From Candidatus Bathyarchaeota archaeon (GTDB lineage: Archaea > Thermoproteota > Bathyarchaeia > 40CM-2-53-6 > DTDX01), in assembly GCA_018396815.1 (NCBI GenBank), contig JAGTQY010000003.1, positions 1 to 64,000 on the forward strand: a stretch of 64,000 bases of DNA, read 5' to 3'. The notes under the pieces were generated by a model. The model saw only the letters and a program-made list of their open reading frames with translations. It ran no database searches and was not told where the DNA came from. The first letter of the stretch is position 1. Every line of letters starts with the position of its first letter. Both the position numbers and the translations under genes were made by a program. This document shows, piece after piece, positions 9,394 to 17,633 of this stretch.

Positions 9394-10572
9394 TTGAAGA
9401 AAGCGGTTAAAATTTCAGATTCAGTTTACTGGGTTGGAGCTTTAGACTATAATTTAAGAAATTTTCATGGTATAGCTGCTCCTGAAGGAGGAACTTATAA
9501 TTCATATTTAATTCTTAATGAAGAAATTTTTTTAATTGATACTGTTAAACATGAGTTTTTTAAGGAGCATCTTGAAAGAATATCCAGCGTAATAAATCCC
9601 AATGAAATTGATTATGTTATTTCAAATCATTCTGAAATTGACCATTCAGGTTCAATTCAAGAAATTTTAAAAATAGCTAATAAAGCTAAACTTGTGACTA
9701 CAGAAAAAGGAAAAAAGTATTTATCTAAAATATTTAATAGTGAATTCTCATTTTTAACGGTTAAAGATAATGATGAAATTAAAAATTTAAAATTTATTGA
9801 AGCTCCTATGCTTCATTGGCCTGAAACAATGATGACTTATATGAAAAATGAAAATATTCTTTTTTCATGCGATTTATTCGGCGCTCAAATAGCTGATTCA
9901 AGAATATTCGCGGATTTAATTCCTAACGTGATGAGTTATGTAAAGCGTTATTACGCTTTTATTTTTAGGCCCTTCGCTTATGCTGTTTTAAATGGATTAA
10001 AAAAACTTGAAGGTTTAAATATAAATATAATTGCGCCTTCTCACGGTCCTGTATGGCGAACTCAAGCTCAAATAAAAGATTTAATAAATGCTTATGCTAA
10101 ATGGAGCGTTAACCCTGAAAAAGAGAAAGCTGTTGTTTTATATGCTGGAATCTGGGGTGCAACAAGAAAAATAGCTGAAGCAATAGCTGACGGATTAAGT
10201 TCATTAAATATAGAAGTGAAAATTTACGATTTAACTAATTTAACTCTTATTCAATGGAGTGATTTAATGGCTGATTTAATGGAAGCTAAAGCTATAGCTA
10301 TAGGCTCAAATACTTTAATTGGTCAAATGTTTCCAACAGTTAAAACTGCTTTACAACTCCTTAAATATATAAATCCTAAAGAAAAAATAGGTTTAGTTTT
10401 TGGAAGTTACGGCTGGGTTGGTGGAGCTGTTAAAGCTATTGAAAACGAGCTAAAAAACATGGGTTTAAACTTAATTGATTCAATTGAGATTCAATTTAAC
10501 CCAAATAAAAATGAAATAGAAAAATGCTTTAAGTTAGGTGAAGAATTAGCTAAAAAAGTTAAGGAGGTGTAG
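9394..10572 (+). CDS. fprA: FprA-type flavodiiron protein (A-type flavoprotein)
   Basis: Reduces oxygen to water (or NO to N2O) in anaerobes. The N-terminal metallo-beta-lactamase-like domain keeps the di-iron ligands HxExDH (HSEIDH, about 79-84), the His of LHWPETM, the Asp of SCDLFG and the His of PSHGPVW. From about residue 245 a flavodoxin domain binds FMN ([14 protein letters not shown], later [10 protein letters not shown]). At 392 residues it is full length. The start is TTG at 9394. The rubredoxin gene begins six bases after the stop and its ribosome site lies inside the last fprA codons, so the two are one operon. The electron donor is rubredoxin or reduced F420. Confidence 0.95.
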   Translation: MKKAVKISDSVYWVGALDYNLRNFHGIAAPEGGTYNSYLILNEEIFLIDTVKHEFFKEHLERISSVINPNEIDYVISNHSEIDHSGSIQEILKIANKAKLVTTEKGKKYLSKIFNSEFSFLTVKDNDEIKNLKFIEAPMLHWPETMMTYMKNENILFSCDLFGAQIADSRIFADLIPNVMSYVKRYYAFIFRPFAYAVLNGLKKLEGLNINIIAPSHGPVWRTQAQIKDLINAYAKWSVNPEKEKAVVLYAGIWGATRKIAEAIADGLSSLNIEVKIYDLTNLTLIQWSDLMADLMEAKAIAIGSNTLIGQMFPTVKTALQLLKYINPKEKIGLVFGSYGWVGGAVKAIENELKNMGLNLIDSIEIQFNPNKNEIEKCFKLGEELAKKVKEV

Positions 10573-10577
10573 CTTTA

Positions 10578-10739
10578 TTGGCGAAATATAAATGTTTAAT
10601 ATGCGGTTACATTTATGATGAAGCTAAAGGAGATCCAGATAATGGAATTCCTCCAAACACTAAATTTGAAGATTTACCTAACGATTGGGTTTGCCCAGTA
10701 TGCGGAGCAGAGAAAACTCAATTCGAAAAAATCGAATAA
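10578..10739 (+). CDS. Rubredoxin
   Basis: A 53-residue electron carrier with one Fe(Cys)4 centre from C6, C9, C39 and C42 ([10 protein letters not shown] and WVCPVCGA). The fold marks GDPDNGI and FEDLPNDW are present. The start is TTG at 10578. The perfect ribosome site AAGGAGGTG (10561-10569) overlaps the last codons of fprA, which ties its translation to that gene. It should feed FprA, and probably also rubrerythrin and superoxide reductase. Confidence 0.97.
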   Translation: MAKYKCLICGYIYDEAKGDPDNGIPPNTKFEDLPNDWVCPVCGAEKTQFEKIE

Positions 10740-10786
10740 AACCTTAAAGCTAAAAAATAAAAAATAAATTTTTTATAATAAAAAAT

Positions 10787-11206
10787 TTATTTTTCTCCTA
10801 AAAGAGTTTTAAACGTGTTTTCATGCTCTTCTTCATCAGCTAAAATTTCTTCAAAAAGCCTTCTAGTAACAATATCATCTTCTTCTTCAGCTGTTTTTAT
10901 AACTTGTTTATAAAGCGTTATTGCTTCTTTCTCAGCTTCTAAATCATCTTTAAGCATTTTTTTAAGGTCTCCACCAACCTTAATTTCTGATGGTTTAGTT
11001 GTTGGAATACCGCCTAAATAATCAAGTCTTTCAGCAATTTTCTCAGCATGCTTCATTTCTGTAATCGCTATTTTCTTAAATATATCAGTTACCGCTGGGC
11101 TTTCAATTCCAACAGCCATAATATGATGCCACATATATTGAATGGAAACAGCTAACTCTCTAGCTATGGATTGATTTAATAAATTCATTAATTTTTCACT
11201 AACCAA
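10787..11206 (-). CDS. Bacterioferritin-like/Dps-like ferritin
   Basis: A 139-residue four-helix ferritin-like protein. Di-iron ligands are seen in RELAVSIQYMWHH, TEMKHAEK, LEAEKEAITLYK and LADEEEHENTF. It is close in size to bacterioferritin-like proteins that bind iron and remove peroxide; no haem-binding Met is obvious to me. Start is TTG at 11206 behind AAGGTG. It is convergent with rubredoxin, about 50 bases apart, so it is expressed separately. It completes an oxygen- and iron-stress block running from 7.3 to 11.2 kb. Confidence 0.88.
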   Translation of the reverse strand: MVSEKLMNLLNQSIARELAVSIQYMWHHIMAVGIESPAVTDIFKKIAITEMKHAEKIAERLDYLGGIPTTKPSEIKVGGDLKKMLKDDLEAEKEAITLYKQVIKTAEEEDDIVTRRLFEEILADEEEHENTFKTLLGEK

Positions 11207-11388
11207 CTTTTTTACACCTTCTTAAAATTAAAGCAAAGCAAACTATTTAACGCTTTCTGTTTTTTAAAAATATTAATTAAAAAATTAAAGTAATGCTTAT
11301 TAAATGGTAGAGCATTAAAAAAGCAAAAGTTAAATTTTAGCGTTTAAAACTTTATGTTTGAATTATTAAGGGAGAAGGAAAAAGGAGT

Positions 11389-11826
11389 ATGGGTAAGAAA
11401 GCTAAAGGTTTGCATGCTGGAAGAAAATTAAGGTTAAACAGGAAAAAAATGAGATGGAAGTATCCACCTTACAAACGAAGAGTCTTAAAACTTGATGAAA
11501 AAGTAGATCCATTAGAAGGGGCGCCTCAAGCTAGAGGAATAGTGTTAGAGAAAGTTGGAATAGAATGTAGGCAACCTAACAGCGCTGTAAGAAAATGTGT
11601 TAGGGTTCAATTAATTAAAAACGGTAAAGTTGTAACTGCTTTTTTACCTAAAGATGGAGCGTTAAACTTTGTTGATGAACATGATGAAGTTGTTATAGAG
11701 GGTATAGGCGGACCAGAAGGAAAAGCTTACGGAGATCTTCCTGGCGTTAGATATAGAGTATTTAAAATTAATGGTGTTTCTCTTTCTGCTTTAATGAGCG
11801 GCAAAAAAGAGAAACCTAGACGTTAA
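11389..11826 (+). CDS. rps12: 30S ribosomal protein S12
   Basis: Archaeal-type S12 (uS12) of 145 residues, in the decoding centre of the small subunit. It has the basic N-terminus typical of archaea and eukaryotes ([18 protein letters not shown]), the conserved [14 protein letters not shown] loop, and [18 protein letters not shown]. The start is ATG 11389 behind AAAGGAG. In many archaea rps12 sits with rps7, nusA and elongation factor genes. Here it stands alone, followed by tRNA-Ser, so this part of the str operon has been broken up. Confidence 0.97.
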   Translation: MGKKAKGLHAGRKLRLNRKKMRWKYPPYKRRVLKLDEKVDPLEGAPQARGIVLEKVGIECRQPNSAVRKCVRVQLIKNGKVVTAFLPKDGALNFVDEHDEVVIEGIGGPEGKAYGDLPGVRYRVFKINGVSLSALMSGKKEKPRR

Positions 11827-11863
11827 ATCTTTTTTTAAATTTAATGTTATATTTGAAAGAAAA

Positions 11864-11870
11864 ATATAAA
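11864..11870 (+). promoter_or_regulatory. TATA box for tRNA-Ser
   Basis: ATATAAA centred about 41 bases before the mature tRNA 5' end; transcription near 11894 would leave a short leader for RNase P. A second AT-rich box (TTTATAA, 11891-11897) lies too close to the tRNA to serve alone. Confidence 0.4.
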
Positions 11871-11907
11871 AGGTTCATTTATGTAAAAAATTTATAAGGA
11901 GGTTTTC

Positions 11908-12013
11908 GCCGGGATTGCCTAGCCTGGTAAGGCGTCGGCTTGCTAAATTTTTATTTGCGAAAAGCCGATGACCCATTCGGGTCGCGTGGGTTCAAATCCC
12001 ACTCCCGGCGCCA
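11908..12013 (+). tRNA. tRNA-Ser(GCT) with a 17-nt intron and encoded CCA
   Basis: Acceptor stem GCCGGGA pairs with TCCCGGC, followed by discriminator G (12010) and an encoded CCA (12011-12013). The anticodon stem TCGGC/GCCGA encloses anticodon GCT at 11942-11944. An intron of 17 bases (11946-11962) sits after position 37. TTGC pairs with GCGA to make the 4-bp central helix, with 3-nt bulges TAA and AAA: a bulge-helix-bulge for the archaeal splicing endonuclease. The long variable arm (GACCC/GGGTC) and G73 confirm a serine tRNA. Confidence 0.93.
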
Positions 12014-12178
12014 AAAAACATACGATGCCAATTATTTTATTTTACCATATTTATAAAAAAAATTTATAAAATTTCTCTTTATGGATATCCCTTAAACTAC
12101 AGAAAGTAATATAAAAGCAACTGTAAAAATAATCCTTTTAATGCCTATATAAATTTACAAATTTGTGGTGTTAAATTT

Positions 12179-13171
12179 TTGGTTTACGCTATTGAAATTA
12201 AAAATTTAACGAAAGTTTACAACGGTGAAGTTAAGGCTTTAGATAAAGTTAATTTAGTTATTGAAGCTGGTAAAGTTTTTGCTTTGCTTGGTCCTAATGG
12301 CGCTGGAAAAACAACTTTAATAAGAATTTTAACTACGCAGCTTAAACCTACTTATGGGGAAGCTTATATTTTTGGTTTAAATGTTTCTAGCGAAAGCAGT
12401 AAAGTAAAAAGATTAATCGGTTATATTCCGCAGGAAGTGTGTGTTTGGAGTGATATAAGCGGTTATGAAAACCTTCTTTTTTATGCTAAGCTTTATGGTG
12501 TTTCCAAAAGCGAAAGAAAAAATATTATTAATGAAGTTTTAGAGAAAATGGGTTTAAGTAAAGTTGCAAATAACCTTGTTAAAACTTATTCTGGAGGAAT
12601 GGTTAGAAGACTTGAAATAGCATGCGCTTTATTAACTAAACCTAAAATTTTATTTTTAGATGAACCTACAATAGGATTAGATCCTTCAGCTAGAAAAACT
12701 GTTTGGGAAGAACTTACCTTCTTTAAGAAAGAGTATGGTTCAACAATATTTTTTAGCACGCATTATATGGATGAAGCTGAATTCTATGCAGATGAAATAG
12801 CTATAATTAATAACGGGAGAATCGTTAAAACTGGAACAGTTGAAGAACTTAAACGTTCTATTAAAGGTGAAGTAATTTCATTAACCTTTGAAGGAAATAT
12901 TTTAAATTGTTTAGATAAAATTAAAATGTTAAATTTAGTTAATGACGTATCTGTAAATAACTCTGAATTAATTATATCTTCAGAAAAAGCTGAATCTATT
13001 TTATTAAGCATTATTGAAATTTTAAAAACAAATAATATTCAAATAAAAAAACTTTCAATTAATAAGCCAAGTTTAGACAATGTTTTCTTAAAGTATGCTA
13101 GTGTTAAAATTGAATCTAGCGGTAAAATTAATGATGTTGCACAAATTAGGAAAATGATTGTAAAAAGGTGA
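12179..13171 (+). CDS. ABC transporter ATP-binding protein (DrrA/NatA type)
   Basis: ATPase subunit of an ABC-2 exporter. Walker A is LLGPNGAGKTT (about 36-46), Q-loop GYIPQE, signature YSGGMVRR, Walker B ILFLDEPTIGLD, and switch His in FSTHYMDEAE. A C-terminal extension of about 100 residues (230-330) resembles the regulatory tail found in DrrA/CcmA-like ATPases. The start is TTG at 12179. The gene ends nine bases before the permease gene, so the pair forms one transporter. The cargo may be a drug, lipid or polysaccharide and cannot be told from the sequence. Confidence 0.93.
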   Translation: MVYAIEIKNLTKVYNGEVKALDKVNLVIEAGKVFALLGPNGAGKTTLIRILTTQLKPTYGEAYIFGLNVSSESSKVKRLIGYIPQEVCVWSDISGYENLLFYAKLYGVSKSERKNIINEVLEKMGLSKVANNLVKTYSGGMVRRLEIACALLTKPKILFLDEPTIGLDPSARKTVWEELTFFKKEYGSTIFFSTHYMDEAEFYADEIAIINNGRIVKTGTVEELKRSIKGEVISLTFEGNILNCLDKIKMLNLVNDVSVNNSELIISSEKAESILLSIIEILKTNNIQIKKLSINKPSLDNVFLKYASVKIESSGKINDVAQIRKMIVKR

Positions 13172-13180
13172 AAAAATGTA

Positions 13181-13945
13181 ATGATTAATTTTTTAAGAAA
13201 TATGATCGTAATGATTGAGCTTGAACTTAGACGGCTTAAACATGATAGAACAGAAGTTTATACTAGATCTATTCAACCTATTTTATGGCTTGTTATTTAT
13301 GGCTCTACTATGAGTAGTATTAAAGCTATTCCAACATATGGAATACCATATATAGATTACATTACACCTGGAATTCTTATTCAATCAACAACTTTTACAT
13401 CAATTTTTTATGGTTTAATAATTGTTTGGGAAAGAGAATCTGGTATTTTAAAGAAACTTTTGGTTACTCCCTCCTCAAACTACTCAATTGTTGTAGGGAG
13501 ATCTATGGCTTCAGGTGTTAGAGCATTATTCCAAACTTTAATAATAATTCCAGTAGCATTAATTTTAGGAGTTAAGTTTTTACGAAACCCTTTATTTTTT
13601 ACTTTAGCTTTTTTAATAATTTTTTTTGCTTCAGGAGGTTTTGCAGCATTATCCATATTTATAGCTAGTTTTTTAAAAACTAGGGAAAGATTCATGGGAA
13701 TAGGACAAGCAATAACTTTTCCATTATTCTTTTCAAGCAGTGCTTTATACCCTATTGAGTTAATGCCCCCTATTCTTAAAGAATTCGCTTTATTTAACCC
13801 AATGAGTTACATAGTTGATGCTGTAAGAGGATTAATAATTACTGGAAATTTAACAAATCTTTTAATAGATTTAATTGCAATAGGAGTTTTTGATTTTATA
13901 ATATTTACAGCTGCTTCAATAAACATTAAAAGAATCATAGAATAA
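13181..13945 (+). CDS. ABC-2 type permease (DrrB/NodJ family)
   Basis: Membrane subunit of the exporter, 254 residues with about six hydrophobic segments (about 30-50, 60-80, 105-130, 140-165, 175-190, 225-245). The ABC-2 signature region FPLFFSSSALYPIELMPPI and FNPMSYIVDAVRG near the C-terminus are clear. It follows its ATPase after nine bases. A tRNA-Leu gene on the opposite strand begins 15 bases after the stop. Confidence 0.9.
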   Translation: MINFLRNMIVMIELELRRLKHDRTEVYTRSIQPILWLVIYGSTMSSIKAIPTYGIPYIDYITPGILIQSTTFTSIFYGLIIVWERESGILKKLLVTPSSNYSIVVGRSMASGVRALFQTLIIIPVALILGVKFLRNPLFFTLAFLIIFFASGGFAALSIFIASFLKTRERFMGIGQAITFPLFFSSSALYPIELMPPILKEFALFNPMSYIVDAVRGLIITGNLTNLLIDLIAIGVFDFIIFTAASINIKRIIE

Positions 13946-13959
13946 TTTTGCCATATAAG

Positions 13960-14044
13960 TGCGGGAGGTGGGATTTGAACCCACGAAGGCCTACGCCACG
14001 AGGCTCTGAACCTCGCCCCTTAAACCTAGCTTGGGTACTCCCGC
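13960..14044 (-). tRNA. tRNA-Leu(CAG)
   Basis: Read on the minus strand: acceptor GCGGGAG/CTCCCGC, D-stem CCC/GGG, anticodon stem CGAGG/CCTCG with loop TTCAGAG (anticodon CAG, complement at 14005-14007), a long variable arm as expected for Leu, T-arm GTGGG-TTCAAAT-CCCAC, and discriminator A. No intron, and no CCA is encoded, in contrast to the two other tRNA genes here. Confidence 0.93.
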
Positions 14045-14068
14045 AATTTTAAAAGAATAAAAACTTTT

Positions 14069-14584
14069 TTAAATTTTTTGTCTTTTTCCATGATAAGTTT
14101 TTAGAATTTTAATTATTGTTAATACTGAAGTTAATAATCCTAGCGTTATAAAAAGTTTCCCTAAAGTTTCGTAGGGTTTAATAAAGTTTTCATATTCGAC
14201 TGTAAATTGATAAATAGTTACTGGGTTTAAGTTTTTGTTTTCTATAAGCCAAGTTAATTCTGTAAAACCTTTTGAAACCTTCATGATTTTTTCTTCATTT
14301 CTTAATTTTTGAGTTTGTTTAGCATATAAAATCTTTGTTGATGGATAATCTATCGCTTTAACCCAAACAGTTGAGTTTGCTTCCAGATTTATTTTAAACC
14401 TATAGTATAATTCAGGAGTTAATTTTAAACCCCACGTTAATCTTACTGCTTTTCCTTCAATAATTGAGTTTTCTTTTATCCAGAATTTAACTGAAGCTTC
14501 CTTAGGCTCTTCAATAAAATACGCATAGATACCTAAAATAGATAAAGTTAAACTTAAAAACAGTGCTGCTAAAAGAACTTTCAT
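14069..14584 (-). CDS. Hypothetical membrane-anchored protein, two TM segments
   Basis: I do not recognise this 171-residue protein. It begins with a hydrophobic signal/anchor (residues 2-23, LLAALFLSLTLSILGIYAYF) and ends with a second segment (about 140-160) followed by basic residues (KTYHGKRQKI). The middle of about 115 residues is beta-rich and would lie outside the cell. It is divergent from the VWA/CARDB surface protein, with about 115 bases between starts, so a joint role at the surface is possible. tRNA-Leu lies 24 bases downstream on the same strand and could share its transcript. Confidence 0.65.
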   Translation of the reverse strand: MKVLLAALFLSLTLSILGIYAYFIEEPKEASVKFWIKENSIIEGKAVRLTWGLKLTPELYYRFKINLEANSTVWVKAIDYPSTKILYAKQTQKLRNEEKIMKVSKGFTELTWLIENKNLNPVTIYQFTVEYENFIKPYETLGKLFITLGLLTSVLTIIKILKTYHGKRQKI

Positions 14585-14700
14585 ATTTCTCCCTTTTTTC
14601 GTTAAAAATTAATGTTTAAAACTTTTTTAAATAGTTTATTTTCTTAGAGAATCAAGTTTTTTAATTACGAAATAACAATTATTTAATTAGGGGGATATCC

Positions 14701-16287
14701 TTGAAGCTTCGCTTTACCTTAATTTTCTTTCTAATGTTAACATTTTTATCCTTCTCATCTTTAACTCCATTAGCTTTAGCTCAACAACCTGAATTCCCTC
14801 ATATAGAAGCTGTTAAAACTGTTTCTTTAAATAAAGTTAATGAAGGAGAATTTGTAACTGTTAAAATTACTTTAAGAGGAGCGGGAGGTTTCATTTTAAC
14901 ACCTGTGGATGTTGCTTTAATTTTAGATAGATCCGGAAGCATGAGTGGACAAAAAATTATTGATGCTCAAAACGCAGCTATAGCTTTTCTTAATTTTCTT
15001 GATGAAAAAGATAGAGCTGTATTAATTTCGTATAGCCACACAATCTCTGTAGGTAATTTAGCATATATGACTTCAGATAATAAGGAAAAGTTAAAGAATG
15101 AAATAAAAAGCTTAAAGGCTGAAGGTCGAACAGATATTTATAATGCTATGGTTGCAGCTATTCAAGTTCTTTCAGCTAACCCTCGTGAAAATGCCCCTCC
15201 AGTAGCAATTCTTTTAACTGATGGATTACATAATTGGCCTACTTTACTTCCAGATTCAGATTTTATAGCTTTAGCTGAACAAGCTAAAAATTATGATATA
15301 ATGTTTTATACGATAGGATTAGGGAGAGATGTTAATGAACCTCTTCTTAAAAAAATAGCATTCATAACTAATGGTAAATATTATTTTGCAGCTACTTCAA
15401 ATGAACTTAAAAGTATTTACGAAGAAATAGGAAGCAAATTAGCTTTTGCTGGAACAAAAATAGAAGTTTTAGAGCGTATTCCACCATATTTGACTTATAG
15501 TGGAGACGCCTCTAAAACACCTTATTCTGTTTCTAGTAATGGTGAAACAACGCTCATATGGAAAATTGGTAGTTTAAAAGTTGGGGAAGAATGGGAAGTA
15601 ACTTATACAGCTAAAGCTAATAAAGCCGTGGAATATGATATGTACACGATCCAAGCTCAAGTTCAATATATTACTGCAATTGGTGCTTCAGCGATAATAA
15701 ATTTACCACCAGGCGCTATATGGAACGATTTAGCCTTAACTAACCAAATAGTTAATCCAATAGAAGTTAATAAGGGAGAGCTTATTTATGTTAATATTAC
15801 TATAGAAAACAAAGGTTTAATTAGAAAAAACTTCAAGCTATCCTCTTTTCTTGGAGATTTAAAAATTTACGAGCAAGAATTAGCGTTGAATCCTGGAGAA
15901 TCTAAGTTAATAAGTTTTTCTTGGAACACTTCCAATACTGAAGTTGGAACCTATAATTTAACTTCTATAATTGACTCTGAAAATGAAGTTTTTGAAGTTA
16001 ATGAAAATAATAATATAGGTGTTACTCAAGTTAAAATTTATGAGCAAACAGGCTCAGCTTTATTCATTATTTTATTAATCATTATGGTTTCAACTCTTAC
16101 TGTAGGTGGATCCATAGGATATTTAAAAATAAAGAAATTTTTAAAGCCTAGTTTAAAACCTAAACATTTAAAAACGAAAATTGTTAAACCAAGATATTTA
16201 TGTAAAGCTTGTGGAAACCCGTTAGTTTATGATTTAAAGTTTAAAGAGTGGCATTGTAAATTTTGTGGGAGAAAATATAAAGTTTAA
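14701..16287 (+). CDS. VWA-domain surface protein with CARDB domain, TM anchor and zinc ribbon
   Basis: Secreted-then-anchored protein of 528 residues. A signal peptide (1-27, ending LALAQQ) is followed by a von Willebrand A domain (about 60-235) with a complete MIDAS metal site: DRSGS (DxSxS), the Thr of GRTD, and the Asp of LLTDG. Next come a beta-sandwich (about 250-335), a CARDB adhesion-type domain (about 345-440, DLALTNQIVNPIEVNKGE and ENKGLIRKNF) and one TM helix (about 450-475). A cytoplasmic zinc ribbon closes it (CKACG and CKFCG). The layout suggests an outside adhesion or ligand-binding head linked to a cytoplasmic zinc domain. Start is TTG at 14701. Confidence 0.88.
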   Translation: MKLRFTLIFFLMLTFLSFSSLTPLALAQQPEFPHIEAVKTVSLNKVNEGEFVTVKITLRGAGGFILTPVDVALILDRSGSMSGQKIIDAQNAAIAFLNFLDEKDRAVLISYSHTISVGNLAYMTSDNKEKLKNEIKSLKAEGRTDIYNAMVAAIQVLSANPRENAPPVAILLTDGLHNWPTLLPDSDFIALAEQAKNYDIMFYTIGLGRDVNEPLLKKIAFITNGKYYFAATSNELKSIYEEIGSKLAFAGTKIEVLERIPPYLTYSGDASKTPYSVSSNGETTLIWKIGSLKVGEEWEVTYTAKANKAVEYDMYTIQAQVQYITAIGASAIINLPPGAIWNDLALTNQIVNPIEVNKGELIYVNITIENKGLIRKNFKLSSFLGDLKIYEQELALNPGESKLISFSWNTSNTEVGTYNLTSIIDSENEVFEVNENNNIGVTQVKIYEQTGSALFIILLIIMVSTLTVGGSIGYLKIKKFLKPSLKPKHLKTKIVKPRYLCKACGNPLVYDLKFKEWHCKFCGRKYKV

Positions 16288-16291
16288 AAAC

Positions 16292-17338
16292 TTAGGTTTT
16301 AGAAAGTAAATCCATTATAGCTAAATTTAAGACTATTTCAGCTATATCTTCAGCGTATTCAGCTACTCTTCTTATGCTTTCAAGAATCAACCTAAGATTT
16401 GATACATCTTTTGTATCGAAGCCTTGATTTAAAAGATGAGATACAACTTCATTTTCTAAGTTTTCTATTTCATGACTTTGCTCTAAAGCTTCTTCAGCTA
16501 AATTATAGTTTCTTGAAAGCAAAGCATTTATAGCCATTTCAAAAATTGAATCAGAAAACTCGTTTAACTGTGTTATTTTCTCTATCGTTTGTTTATTTAA
16601 TGGGTTCTTAAAAGTTAAAACTTTTTCAGCTATTCTAACAGCATGATCAGCTATTCTTTCAATACTTTTAGTAACAAGCCTATATCCTAAACAATCTCTA
16701 GGATTAGTTAATCCCATTTCCTTAATTTCATACGGGTCTTGAACAGCTGATTTAAGTTGCCTAACAATATAAAGGTTAAAACGATCAACTTCATCATCAA
16801 GATCTATAACATTTTTAGCAAGCTCATAATTCAATCCAGTTAAAGCTGTTAAAGCATCTTTATGCATTGAACGGGCTAAAGAACACATTCTGCTTAAAGC
16901 TGTTTCAATTGATAACTCAGGATAACTTAAAAGTATTTTTAAGTTCATTTCGCTTGGTGAATCAGTAATTATTTCAGCACCAATAAGTTTTTTCCTAACA
17001 ATTTCCTTAATTACTTTCCTTTGATCAGAAGATATTCTTTCATTTTCAGCAATCAATTTAATTGTGTTAAAACCTATTAAATATAATGAAATAATTTTTC
17101 GAGCAATTGCATCAGGGTTATCTTTAGAAGAAACTTTTAAAAAAACATCTTTTTCAGGAGTAATTTTTTTAGATTTTGGTGTAATCAATAAAGCCGCCTC
17201 ACTTTGCCTTTTAATAACTAATTGATCTCCAGCATTAAGTTTCATTTCTTTAACCCATTTTTTAGGTAAAGAAACAATGTATGTGGATCTACCAGTTAAC
17301 TGCATTTTCCTAGTTTCTTCAAAACTTGATTTACTCAA
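16292..17338 (-). CDS. PhoU-domain regulator with N-terminal AbrB-like DNA-binding domain
   Basis: Residues about 10-55 form a SpoVT/AbrB-type swapped-hairpin DNA-binding domain (QLTGRSTYIVSLPKKWVKEM, then AGDQLVI). From about 130 to 345 there are two PhoU-like three-helix repeats with the metal-binding EDIAE/RIADHAVRIAE type motifs. Such AbrB-PhoU fusions are an archaeal form of phosphate-uptake regulator, but no pst transporter gene is in this window, so its target is unknown. Start is TTG at 17338 behind GGTGAAGG. It is convergent with the VWA gene, four bases apart. Confidence 0.88.
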   Translation of the reverse strand: MSKSSFEETRKMQLTGRSTYIVSLPKKWVKEMKLNAGDQLVIKRQSEAALLITPKSKKITPEKDVFLKVSSKDNPDAIARKIISLYLIGFNTIKLIAENERISSDQRKVIKEIVRKKLIGAEIITDSPSEMNLKILLSYPELSIETALSRMCSLARSMHKDALTALTGLNYELAKNVIDLDDEVDRFNLYIVRQLKSAVQDPYEIKEMGLTNPRDCLGYRLVTKSIERIADHAVRIAEKVLTFKNPLNKQTIEKITQLNEFSDSIFEMAINALLSRNYNLAEEALEQSHEIENLENEVVSHLLNQGFDTKDVSNLRLILESIRRVAEYAEDIAEIVLNLAIMDLLSKT

Positions 17339-17633
17339 AAACCTTCACCATCTAAAAATCTTGTATTATATATAACTACTATACCAATTATATACTTACC
17401 ATTTGGTGATAAGATATATTTATTATCTCTTCATATATATTAATTTATCGCTATAAAAATTAAAATAAACATCTTAATGAAAAATAAGGTTAGTAAAGTA
17501 AATATGGATTTAAACCCTATAAATTTGAGGAAACTAATGGTTTTTTAAATTTATAGAAAAACATAATTTAAAGTTATATATTTATGATGGGAATTATATT
17601 GATTTTCTTATGATTCTAATGCTAAATTAAAAA
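17339..17633. promoter_or_regulatory. AT-rich gap with PhoU-like promoter and small dyads
   Basis: No gene seen. On the minus strand a TATA-like TTATATATAAT lies about 30 bases before the PhoU-like start, consistent with an almost leaderless mRNA. Upstream of it is a small dyad ACCA-TT-TGGT (about 17399-17408) and a GATAA...TTATC pair, possible operator sequences. The rest is AT-rich without an open frame. Confidence 0.35.
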
